From the NCBI GenBank assembly GCA_022447525.1, contig JAKVBA010000013.1, forward strand, positions 1-63,404: a DNA stretch of 63,404 bases, written 5' to 3'. Position numbers and translations under genes: made by a program. This stretch comes from Gammaproteobacteria bacterium. Its GTDB lineage: Bacteria > Pseudomonadota > Gammaproteobacteria > Arenicellales > Arenicellaceae. The notes under the pieces were generated by a model, which was given only the letters and a program-made list of their open reading frames with translations, ran no database searches and had not been told where the DNA came from. Of the stretch, positions 46,564-54,407 are shown in pieces; position 1 is the stretch's first letter, and each line of letters opens with the position of its first letter.

Positions 46564-47820
46564 ATGAAAAATCAACGCTTCACCAACCGTAGAAATTTTC
46601 TAAAGCTAAGCGCAATATCAACCTCGATACTGGCTTTGACTGGCGGCGCTTACAGTCTTAATCGAGGCATCCGATTTCCAATGCTTGGCCTAGAGCCATC
46701 TCCCCTTCCTAACGAGTTTTGGAGCCACAACGGCAATCTCGGTCTATCAAGTAAGGATATTATCAAATTACCGGAATCGAGCGATCAGCTGTTGTGCTTT
46801 CGAGCTTTCTCTCCTGAACCGAAGTTTGAAATTTCAGCTCAAATGCAAGAACAGCTTCATATTAGAGTGAACAATATCTCTCCCGAAGCGGAATTAGTAA
46901 CCGAAGATAAGGGGGTAATAATTGGTGAGCAACGTTCAGGAATTAATCGGACTGTGACTCTGGCTCTTGACCCCGAAGTCAAAACAAGCATCGAATGGAA
47001 ACTTCCATTCAGCAATGATTTTACGTTCGCATCCATTGGCGACAGCGGTGGCGATAAAGAGTTGGACTGGTGTATAGAGAGGGCACATCAGTTAGGAGCG
47101 AAGTTTCTGCTGCATCTCGGTGATTTCAACTATCAAGCGGGAGATTATGAGCGATCGGTGAAGTCCTTCCAGGACAGCCCTATCCCTTGCTATATCAGCA
47201 TCGGCAATCATGATTTCCATGAAGATGGTCATATTTACCCTCAATTTCTAAATGAATTAGGGCCACTCAACCATTCCTTTATCATTGGAAAAACACGCTT
47301 TGTAAACCTAGACACAGCGGCCAATCACTTTCCCTACGGAGCTGGCAATCGCGGTGAGTTAGTAGAGAACCTGATTGTCGAAAATAAAGGCATTGTCGAT
47401 ACTGTAGTTTATACACATAGGCCGCTGCATGACCCTCAAGAAAATAGCACTCATGACATTGGCAGTGACGGTGAGCATGACTGGCTTGTTGAGGCGATGG
47501 GTAAACTTGAATGTAAAACAATGCTTGCCGGCCACATCCATATTTACGACCGCTCAGAGTACATGGGTATAGACCATATTATTGCTGGGCAGGGACTTGG
47601 TCACCAAGATATTTTGACTAAGTCCGATTACTCTAAAATGGTGATTGGGCGAGTCGATAAAACTGGGAAGTTAAGTTTTGATACAGAACCTCTTAGTATG
47701 CCATTTGAGCTGCATTGCCACCCACGCAGCAAATCTGCAAAGGACGCCAGAGCACAGCTCGATCCCAAGCAAGAAAATACACGTTTTATTGACGGTATAG
47801 ACGAAGCCTGTACAACGTAA
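46564..47820 (+). CDS. Calcineurin-like metallophosphoesterase, Tat-exported
   Basis: Protein of 418 residues with a twin-arginine signal (FTNRRNFLKLS, then a hydrophobic stretch). The metallophosphoesterase core has the full motif set: FASIGDSGGDKE, LLHLGDFNYQAGDYE, ISIGNHDFHEDG, VYTHRPLHDP and LAGHIHIYDRSEY. The ATG at 46564 directly follows a TTG and is preferred. A folded, metal-loaded exported phosphatase is expected. The substrate is unknown. Confidence 0.9.
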   Translation: MKNQRFTNRRNFLKLSAISTSILALTGGAYSLNRGIRFPMLGLEPSPLPNEFWSHNGNLGLSSKDIIKLPESSDQLLCFRAFSPEPKFEISAQMQEQLHIRVNNISPEAELVTEDKGVIIGEQRSGINRTVTLALDPEVKTSIEWKLPFSNDFTFASIGDSGGDKELDWCIERAHQLGAKFLLHLGDFNYQAGDYERSVKSFQDSPIPCYISIGNHDFHEDGHIYPQFLNELGPLNHSFIIGKTRFVNLDTAANHFPYGAGNRGELVENLIVENKGIVDTVVYTHRPLHDPQENSTHDIGSDGEHDWLVEAMGKLECKTMLAGHIHIYDRSEYMGIDHIIAGQGLGHQDILTKSDYSKMVIGRVDKTGKLSFDTEPLSMPFELHCHPRSKSAKDARAQLDPKQENTRFIDGIDEACTT

Positions 47821-47902
47821 GATTTACAAAAAATGTTTTATTAACACTACAGACACGGACGTTTGGTTACTCTTCGGGTAAAACAATAATGGCGTCTATG
47901 TT

Positions 47903-49366
47903 ATGACATATAACCTTAAGATGGTCGAAGAGTTCGAGGTAAATAGATCTGCCGAAGAAGTGTTCGACTACATCGTAGACTTTTCAAGAATAGCTGAGTG
48001 GGATCCAACCGTAACAGATTCCCGCAAGGTGTCAGATGGTTCAGTAGGTCAAGGAACCAAGTTTGAAGTCATGTATTCCTTGGGCCTTCGGAATATTCCG
48101 ATCTACTACACTATTGATTCCTATCAAGCTCCCAATACTGCCGTTTTAACTGGCAAAGCGAAAAGTTTTACAGCAATAGATTCGCTAACCATCGAACCAA
48201 CCTCATCTGGAGCTCATGTGAAATGGCAAGCCGACATCGTCCTTAATGGTACGGCTTCGCTAATAGCACCCTTGTTCAAGGGGCACATAAGGAAAATGGG
48301 GAGTGTTAGCATTGAGAGTTTGCGGAAGGCTTTGGAAGACAATGAGAAGTCTCCAACTCTCAGCGTTATCAAGAAAGCCGCCGATAAAGCCATCCTTCCC
48401 GGCTTAGCTAACTTCACTAAGTTCGGGTATCAATATGCCAGGAAATCTTGGAAACCAGTAACTCGGAGTATCAAAGGCAAGCACATCGTTCTGACAGGCG
48501 CTACTTCTGGCCTTGGTTTAGCATCTGCATTTGAACTGGCTCATCGTGGAGCTAGCTTAACACTGGTGGCTCGTAACCTTCAGAAAGCGGCGCAAGTAGT
48601 CACTAAAATCAAGCAACGTTCAGGTAATGATGATATTGAAGTTGAAATCGCGGAACTATCAGAGCCAAGCGAGGTTGTAAGGCTGGCCAATAGATTACTG
48701 AATAAGAGCCGGCCGATTGATGTTCTAATCAATAATGCCGGTGCTTTATTGAATCCAAGACAAGAGAACCATGATGGTATCGAAACCTCTTTCGCCCTCC
48801 TGCTACTTGGTCCGATAATTTTGACTGAAAAGCTAAAACCACTACTGCGAGAGGCCGGCACGCTCGATGACCCTGCGAGAATCATTAATGTGTCCTCAGG
48901 CGGCATGTACGCAAAACGTATCTCCGTCAGCAATATCGAATCCGTTAAAGGGAAGTATTCGGGTGCCGATGCGTATGCGCGGGCCAAACGAGGCTTAGTA
49001 CTGGCTGGTGAGTACTGGTCAAAAGCCTGGTGTAACGACAATATAGTTGTGCAAAATATGCATCCGGGGTGGGCCAAGACTCCCGGAGTAGAGGTTAGCC
49101 TACCTGACTTTAACAAGAAAATGCAACGCACCTTGCGCACACCAGAACAGGGAGCTGACACAATAATTTGGTTGGCATGCGCTTCGGAGGCAGTGCAAAA
49201 GGGAGGCCAGTTCTGGTTGGATCGAGAACCACACACCACTCATTTAACCAACAAAACTAAAGAAAATCCCGAGAATAGAATCGCTCTTTTTAACTCGTTA
49301 AAGGAATACGCTTTACGCTATGATGTAGAAATTGAACTTGGCGACTACACCAAAGGGATTGGATGA
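47903..49366 (+). CDS. SRPBCC (START-like) domain fused to a short-chain dehydrogenase
   Basis: Fusion of 487 residues. Residues 1-145 form a polyketide-cyclase/START-like pocket (VEEFEVNRSAEEVFDYIVDF, IAEWDPTVTDS). Residues ~190-470 form an SDR with KHIVLTGATSGLGLASAF, LINNAGALL, the INVSSGGM serine and YARAK active-site Tyr/Lys. The C-terminal MHPGWAKTPGVEVSLPDF resembles DHRS12-type SDRs. A lipid or hydrophobic ligand bound by the first domain may be the dehydrogenase substrate. The fusion is the notable point. Confidence 0.88.
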   Translation: MTYNLKMVEEFEVNRSAEEVFDYIVDFSRIAEWDPTVTDSRKVSDGSVGQGTKFEVMYSLGLRNIPIYYTIDSYQAPNTAVLTGKAKSFTAIDSLTIEPTSSGAHVKWQADIVLNGTASLIAPLFKGHIRKMGSVSIESLRKALEDNEKSPTLSVIKKAADKAILPGLANFTKFGYQYARKSWKPVTRSIKGKHIVLTGATSGLGLASAFELAHRGASLTLVARNLQKAAQVVTKIKQRSGNDDIEVEIAELSEPSEVVRLANRLLNKSRPIDVLINNAGALLNPRQENHDGIETSFALLLLGPIILTEKLKPLLREAGTLDDPARIINVSSGGMYAKRISVSNIESVKGKYSGADAYARAKRGLVLAGEYWSKAWCNDNIVVQNMHPGWAKTPGVEVSLPDFNKKMQRTLRTPEQGADTIIWLACASEAVQKGGQFWLDREPHTTHLTNKTKENPENRIALFNSLKEYALRYDVEIELGDYTKGIG

Positions 49367-49391
49367 GCACAGGTATTTGAGGAGGCATTAG

Positions 49392-50063
49392 ATGAACAGT
49401 AGAGCATTATCCCCGTTTATGCAGACATTTGAGAGTTTGCCTGACGCCCTGCCGATATTTCCGTTGGCCAATGCACTTTTACTACCGGCCGGCCGGCTAC
49501 CATTAAATATCTTCGAGCCCAGATACCTAAATATGATCGAAGATGCTATGTTGGGTGAGCGCTTGGTTGGAATGATTCAGCCGACACCAGAACCGACCAC
49601 AATTCAATCAGTTAGTACTCCCAAACTATATGAGATTGGCTGTGCGGGGAGAATCACCGACTATGCCGAGACCGAAGATGGTCGTCTGGAAATAATACTT
49701 TCCGGCTTATGCAGGTTCACCATAAAAAACGAGCTAAGTGGTGTCAGAGGTTATCGACTAATCAAACCCGATTGGTCGGCTTTCGTAGACGACTACTTGC
49801 AAGCTAAAGAACCAACCGCCGATATACTCGGCACCTTTAAAAGCGCCTTAGAGCATTTTTTACATCAACGTAATATCCCCGCCGACTGGGAACTTTTCCA
49901 AAAGCTCAGCACCAACAGTCTGGTAAGTAGTTTGGTTAATGTACTACCGCTGGATACTGAAGACCGTCAGATGTTACTCGAGGCAAATACACTTGAAAGC
50001 CGTATCAGGACTTTTACAGCAATACTTGAGGGGAGTGTATCCAGCTCACAAACTAGGCACTAG
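49392..50063 (+). CDS. LON N-terminal-domain protein (no protease part)
   Basis: Protein of 223 residues that is a stand-alone Lon substrate-binding domain. The marks are LPIFPLANALLLPAGRLPLN, IFEPRYLNMIEDAMLGERLVGMIQ and YEIGCAGRITDYAETEDGRL. The AAA and protease domains of Lon are absent, which is normal for this family. Cellular role is not established. Its 3' end overlaps the convergent pyridoxamine-oxidase-like gene by 18 bases. Confidence 0.9.
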   Translation: MNSRALSPFMQTFESLPDALPIFPLANALLLPAGRLPLNIFEPRYLNMIEDAMLGERLVGMIQPTPEPTTIQSVSTPKLYEIGCAGRITDYAETEDGRLEIILSGLCRFTIKNELSGVRGYRLIKPDWSAFVDDYLQAKEPTADILGTFKSALEHFLHQRNIPADWELFQKLSTNSLVSSLVNVLPLDTEDRQMLLEANTLESRIRTFTAILEGSVSSSQTRH

Positions 50064-50615
50064 CCTCTTCTTTACCCAATCGAGTCCAGTTAACTGCCAA
50101 GCCTGTTGACCATGAGGCTCACTCCTCAAATCCAGCTTCTTTACAAACACTGGCTGAAATTTTATAACCGTAAAAAACTCAGGAACAACATCGCCATAAG
50201 TCTCAAATTTGAAATCCTTTGCTGTTTTTTTCAGCATTGAATTGTCAACGAAAGATTTTTTCGCACCAGCAGAAAGCTTAGACCAAAGCTGTTCTCTCAG
50301 GTTAAGGTCGTCCCCATTAATGCTCAAACACTCAACAAAACCTGACAAGCGAAACTGTTGCCTCGCATCGACAAAATACCATGCAATTTCAGCTCTGCTA
50401 TCTTGATTAAATTCGAATCGCTTGGCACTGCCAGCATCAGTACACATTAATATTCCATGATCAGACTCATCAAAACCCCGCCAGACCATGGTCCGCACTC
50501 TTGGATGACCACCGCTATCAACTGAGGCCAATTGGCAGTAGGTTGCAGTGTGAGTATTTGTCTCATTTTTTAATGTCACCTCAAGCGATAATCGCCATTC
50601 TGGAACTTCGATCAT
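50046..50615 (-). CDS. Pyridoxamine 5'-phosphate oxidase-like FMN-binding protein (Alr4036 type)
   Basis: Protein of 189 residues with a split-barrel FMN-binding fold. Features are TYCQLASVDSGGHPRVRTMVWRG, where the first strands bind FMN, ILMCTDAGSAKRFEF and AEIAWYFVDARQQFRLSGF. The C-terminal part ends in DWVKKRLVPSL, as in the Alr4036 group. It is not canonical PdxH, which has a longer C terminus and different substrate residues. The physiological substrate is unknown. Confidence 0.85.
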   Translation of the reverse strand: MIEVPEWRLSLEVTLKNETNTHTATYCQLASVDSGGHPRVRTMVWRGFDESDHGILMCTDAGSAKRFEFNQDSRAEIAWYFVDARQQFRLSGFVECLSINGDDLNLREQLWSKLSAGAKKSFVDNSMLKKTAKDFKFETYGDVVPEFFTVIKFQPVFVKKLDLRSEPHGQQAWQLTGLDWVKKRLVPSL

Positions 50616-50644
50616 AAAGCGTCTCTCACTGTCAAAACCCTAAT

Positions 50645-51898
50645 CTAAGCAGTGCTCTGACGCCACTTGCGATATCGCTTAGTTTGTTTACTCACTTTAA
50701 ATCGATCTTTCATGATGGCAAAGATAGGACTAAAACTGGGCGAACAGTGTTTACCCTTAGAGGCTCGGTCTAACTGATATTTGGTAAGCGCCATAGTAGC
50801 TAGAGCAGCTAAAGTTTTGTTTTTCCAATTAATCTTTGGTATCTGCACATCGACACGAACCCCTGTCTTCCACTGATCGGGCAAATCAGGGTAGTACGCT
50901 AAGGCTGTGGCAATACCGACCATATCTACAGCTGGCAAACCACCTTCGGGAGTAAGTGCGTTCTCAGCCACTGATCTTCGTAAAATACCTCCAGTCACCA
51001 TAATTGGCATTCTGGCTACCGCGGCTACCTCTCGGGCAAAGTCTATGAAATAGGCTTCTCGACGCCCAGTACTATCGTCAGCTGGATTACCTTGCATGGC
51101 TGGGCTTTCATAAGAACCCCCTGATAATTCAACAAGATCAACCCTTTTACTGTTAAGCCTTTCGACAACCCACTGGGCTTCTTCAGTAGAAAAACCACCT
51201 TTCTGAAAATCTGCAGAATTAAGTTTAACGCTGACACAGAAATTAGAAGTGACCTGCTCTCTAACACGAGTGACAACCTCGAACAAAAATCGGGCCCTAT
51301 TACTCAATTCACCTCCATATTTGTCCTCGCGCCGATTAACCAAAGGTGAAAGGAACTGGCTAATTAAATATCCGTGAGCCGCATGTATTTGGACTCCAGT
51401 AAAGCCTGCTCTCTCAGCGAGAGCAGCACTTTGACCAAATCGATCTATTATTTCTTCAATTTCATTTTCAGTAAGCGCTCGAGGTTGAGCAAACATCTTT
51501 GAAAACCCACCTAAGTCCAAAGAAACATCAGACGGAGAAAGGGCTTGCTCGCCCAGTGCAGCGTATATTTGTCGCCCAGGATGACTAAGCTGCATCCAAC
51601 AATGGGTGTTGTTTTTAGTTGCGCTCTTGGCCCATTTTTCAAATGGCTCTAAATCACTACCTTGTTGAAGTACAACACCTCCAGCACCAGTCATGGCATT
51701 AGGCGCCACCATGACATTCCCAGTTAGAATCAATCCGACACCGCCTGATGACCATTGGGAGTATAGTGTATGCAATTGCTTACCCGGCACCTGACCATAT
51801 TGGCCCATGTTTTCTTCCATGGCCGCCTTGCAAATACGATTTTTAATTATGGCGCCGTTTGGTAAATCAAGCTGACTAAATAGTTTTGAATCAGACAT
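50645..51898 (-). CDS. NADH:flavin oxidoreductase (old yellow enzyme family)
   Basis: FMN-dependent barrel enzyme of 417 residues that reduces activated alkenes or similar substrates in relatives. Signature regions are IKNRICKAAMEENMG, CWMQLSHPGRQIY, RAGFTGVQIHAAHGYLISQF, SPLVNRREDKYGG and PIMVTGGILRRS. The basic C-terminal ~70 residues (KQTKRYRKWRQ) extend past the barrel. It is divergent from an exported SDR. The actual substrate cannot be predicted. Confidence 0.93.
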   Translation of the reverse strand: MSDSKLFSQLDLPNGAIIKNRICKAAMEENMGQYGQVPGKQLHTLYSQWSSGGVGLILTGNVMVAPNAMTGAGGVVLQQGSDLEPFEKWAKSATKNNTHCWMQLSHPGRQIYAALGEQALSPSDVSLDLGGFSKMFAQPRALTENEIEEIIDRFGQSAALAERAGFTGVQIHAAHGYLISQFLSPLVNRREDKYGGELSNRARFLFEVVTRVREQVTSNFCVSVKLNSADFQKGGFSTEEAQWVVERLNSKRVDLVELSGGSYESPAMQGNPADDSTGRREAYFIDFAREVAAVARMPIMVTGGILRRSVAENALTPEGGLPAVDMVGIATALAYYPDLPDQWKTGVRVDVQIPKINWKNKTLAALATMALTKYQLDRASKGKHCSPSFSPIFAIMKDRFKVSKQTKRYRKWRQSTA

Positions 51899-51998
51899 AT
51901 ACTTTAGTTAGTTGTACTGTAATATGTACGAACACTATCACGAACGAGTCTTATGTTTGTGTATCTATTCGAGATTATTCAAAGGAGCCTCTCTAATC

Positions 51999-52988
51999 AT
52001 GACGACAACTAGAACAATTATAAAAATACTGGCCTTGATTACACTATCATTTACTTTTGTATCTAATGCCGCCGCAGAACAAGAAGTGAAAGGGGCTATA
52101 CTGGTAACGGGAGCCAGTACAGGATTAGGCCAAAAAATGACGGAAGTTTTGTCTAGCAACGGTTTTCATGTGTTTGCTACGGCTCGGAATAAGACCGACC
52201 TAGATCGATTAGATGCCATGAACAATGTGCAAGCCATCGAGCTAGATGTGCGCGATCAACAACAGATCAACGACGCGGTTAAATTTGTAAAGGACAGTGG
52301 TATGGGTCTTTATGGGCTTGTCAATAATGCTGGAGTTGCAGTCTTTGGACCGATGATTGAAATCCCAGTAGAGCAGTTGGAGTATCAGCTTGATATAAAT
52401 GTACTGGGCCCATACCGAGTACTACAGGCATTTGCTCCTATGATCATTGAGAGTAAAGGCCGCATCACCACCACTGGCTCCATCGCCGGGACTATTGCCA
52501 GCCCCATTTATGGACAATACGCGATGAGTAAACACGCAATCGAAGCCTTCACCGACAGTTTAGCCGCCGAAATGCAACGATTTGATGTAAAAGTGAGTGT
52601 GATTGCACCTGGAAGCTTTGCGTCTCAAATCGGCAACACGGCAAAAAAACGTATTGAAAATAGTAGTTATTGGTCTGAGGAAACACTCTATCCTGATGAA
52701 AGAAAAGGCACATTAATTGGCTTATCAAAAGTCACTGAAGGAGCAGATCCACTGCCAGTGGCCGAAGCGGTACTGGATTTTATGCAAAGTGATAATCCAA
52801 AAAAACGCTACATGGTTGTCCCAAACGAGCGTCAGGCTCAAGCCACACTTCGCAATCATATGAAGCGACTTCTAGAGCAAAATCAAAGTCAAAATTTTTC
52901 GTATAACGCGGAGCAATTGCAAGATATTTTCAATGAGGAAATTGAGAAATTAAGTAACAATCCGGCAAAAAAGTTAGAGGATGAGTGA
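51999..52988 (+). CDS. Short-chain dehydrogenase with an export signal
   Basis: SDR of 329 residues. The ATG at 51999 has AAAGGAG upstream. The N terminus is a convincing Sec signal (TTTRTIIKILALITLSF, then SNAAAEQE). The Rossmann fold starts at KGAILVTGASTGLGQKM and contains NNAGVAVFG, TTGSIAGTI and the active-site YGQYAMSKHAIEAF. SDRs use NAD(P)H, which is scarce outside the cytosol, so an exported or membrane-tethered SDR is unusual. It overlaps tfoX by eight bases. An upstream frame from 51912 lacks a good start. Confidence 0.85.
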   Translation: MTTTRTIIKILALITLSFTFVSNAAAEQEVKGAILVTGASTGLGQKMTEVLSSNGFHVFATARNKTDLDRLDAMNNVQAIELDVRDQQQINDAVKFVKDSGMGLYGLVNNAGVAVFGPMIEIPVEQLEYQLDINVLGPYRVLQAFAPMIIESKGRITTTGSIAGTIASPIYGQYAMSKHAIEAFTDSLAAEMQRFDVKVSVIAPGSFASQIGNTAKKRIENSSYWSEETLYPDERKGTLIGLSKVTEGADPLPVAEAVLDFMQSDNPKKRYMVVPNERQAQATLRNHMKRLLEQNQSQNFSYNAEQLQDIFNEEIEKLSNNPAKKLEDE

Positions 52989-53310
52989 GTTTATCGATTT
53001 TTTATCTGAGGTGTTTATTGACTTCGGAGAACTCAGATCTAAGCGCATGTTCGGAGGCCATGGAATCTATCATCAAGACCTGATGATAGGTTTGGTTGCA
53101 AACAATGAACTCTATTTAAAAGTGGATGCGCTTACGGAAGATAAGTTTAGAGCAGTCGAATCATCGCCTTTTCAGTACAATAAAAACGGCAAGATAGTAA
53201 CCATGTCTTATTATCAAGCACCACAAGAAATATTTGATGAACCAAGGCTTGCGGCAAGCTGGGCTCAATTAGCCTTCGAGGCTGCATTTAGAAATGCAGC
53301 CAAAGTGTAA
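52981..53310 (+). CDS. TfoX N-terminal-domain protein
   Basis: Protein of 109 residues with the TfoX/Sxy N-terminal fold: GELRSKRMFGGHGIYHQD, IGLVANNELYLKVDA, then a phenylalanine- and tyrosine-rich segment (TMSYYQAP). The C-terminal helix-hairpin domain needed for competence regulation by TfoX is missing, so this is not a full competence regulator. The start overlaps the SDR stop (8 bases). Function in this stand-alone form is unknown. Confidence 0.9.
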   Translation: MSEFIDFLSEVFIDFGELRSKRMFGGHGIYHQDLMIGLVANNELYLKVDALTEDKFRAVESSPFQYNKNGKIVTMSYYQAPQEIFDEPRLAASWAQLAFEAAFRNAAKV

Positions 53311-53353
53311 ATGTTTTAATACTAATTAACCCTGACTAGTTTAAAAAATCGAT

Positions 53354-54244
53354 TCAGGCCTTTTCGATTTCTGATAACTTCTCCCGAGTCATAAATTCAA
53401 AATCGCTGGCATCATGTCGCTCCGCAAGCTGACCCTCTGGTTTGCCCCAAACTCTATTGACCATAACGGCGCGTTTAACCGCGGGGCGGTTCTTTATTTC
53501 CTTCGCCCATCGAACGACATGTTCATAGCTCTCTGCCTGTAAAAATTCCGCGGCGCTGTAAACGGTATTCATTACCAGAGCACCGTACCATGGCCACACA
53601 GCGATATCGGCTATACTATATTCGTCTCCAGCGAGAAACTGATTATTCTCAAGTTGCCTGTTTAGTACATCTAATTGGCGTTTCACTTCCATAGTAAAAC
53701 GGTCGATACAGTATTGTATTTTAATCGGCGCATAGGAATAAAAATGCCCAAACCCTCCACCTAAATAAGGCGCACTGCCCATTTGCCAAAACAACCAGTT
53801 CAATACTTCCACACGCTTATGTGACTCAGATGGAATAAATGCGGCAAACTTCTCAGCTAAGTGCAATAAAATTGACCCAGACTCAAATACTCTGACAGGC
53901 TCTATTCCAGACTTGTCTATCAGCGCCGGGATTTTCGAATTTGGGTTAATGTCAACAAAACCACTGCCAAACTGATCTCCCTCATTTATTCGTATCAGAT
54001 GAGCATCGTATTCCGCATCTGAATAACCTGCAGCAAGAAGCTCTTCAAACATCATTGTAATCTTGACCCCGTTCGGGGTAGCCAAAGAGTAGAGTTGAAA
54101 TGGGTGTTTGCCCACAGGCAACTGTTTTTCGTGCGTAGCGCCAGCCAGTGGTCGATTAATCTTTGCAAACTCGCCACCATTACTATGCTCCCATACCCAA
54201 ACATCGGCTGGCTCATATCCAGCTGGAAAATTTTCGTTACTCAT
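53354..54244 (-). CDS. yghU: Glutathione S-transferase family protein, YghU-type disulfide-bond oxidoreductase
   Basis: Protein of 296 residues resembling E. coli YghU, a GST-fold enzyme that reduces disulfides with two bound glutathiones. The family pattern is WVWEHSNGGEFAKINRPLAG, HPFQLYSLATPNGVKIT, VFESGSILLHLAEK and LFWQMGSAPYLGGGFGHF. The YghU-like N-terminal extension before the thioredoxin fold is present. Identification at subfamily level is good. Confidence 0.92.
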   Translation of the reverse strand: MSNENFPAGYEPADVWVWEHSNGGEFAKINRPLAGATHEKQLPVGKHPFQLYSLATPNGVKITMMFEELLAAGYSDAEYDAHLIRINEGDQFGSGFVDINPNSKIPALIDKSGIEPVRVFESGSILLHLAEKFAAFIPSESHKRVEVLNWLFWQMGSAPYLGGGFGHFYSYAPIKIQYCIDRFTMEVKRQLDVLNRQLENNQFLAGDEYSIADIAVWPWYGALVMNTVYSAAEFLQAESYEHVVRWAKEIKNRPAVKRAVMVNRVWGKPEGQLAERHDASDFEFMTREKLSEIEKA

Positions 54245-54407
54245 TTTGCTATTTTTGTGTTTTGTATTTGTTTACACCAAGCAATGAACACTACACTATT
54301 CCTTTAAATTTTGCGCGATTTGGTATAGAGAACTCCGTCAGAGCTTAATTCTGTCAAATTTGATCAACCGCTGGGGATCTCAAAATAAAAACTCGACCCT
54401 TTTTTGA

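Noticed and set aside
52981-53310. Competence regulator TfoX/Sxy
   Set aside because: Only the N-terminal domain is present. The C-terminal helical domain is missing.
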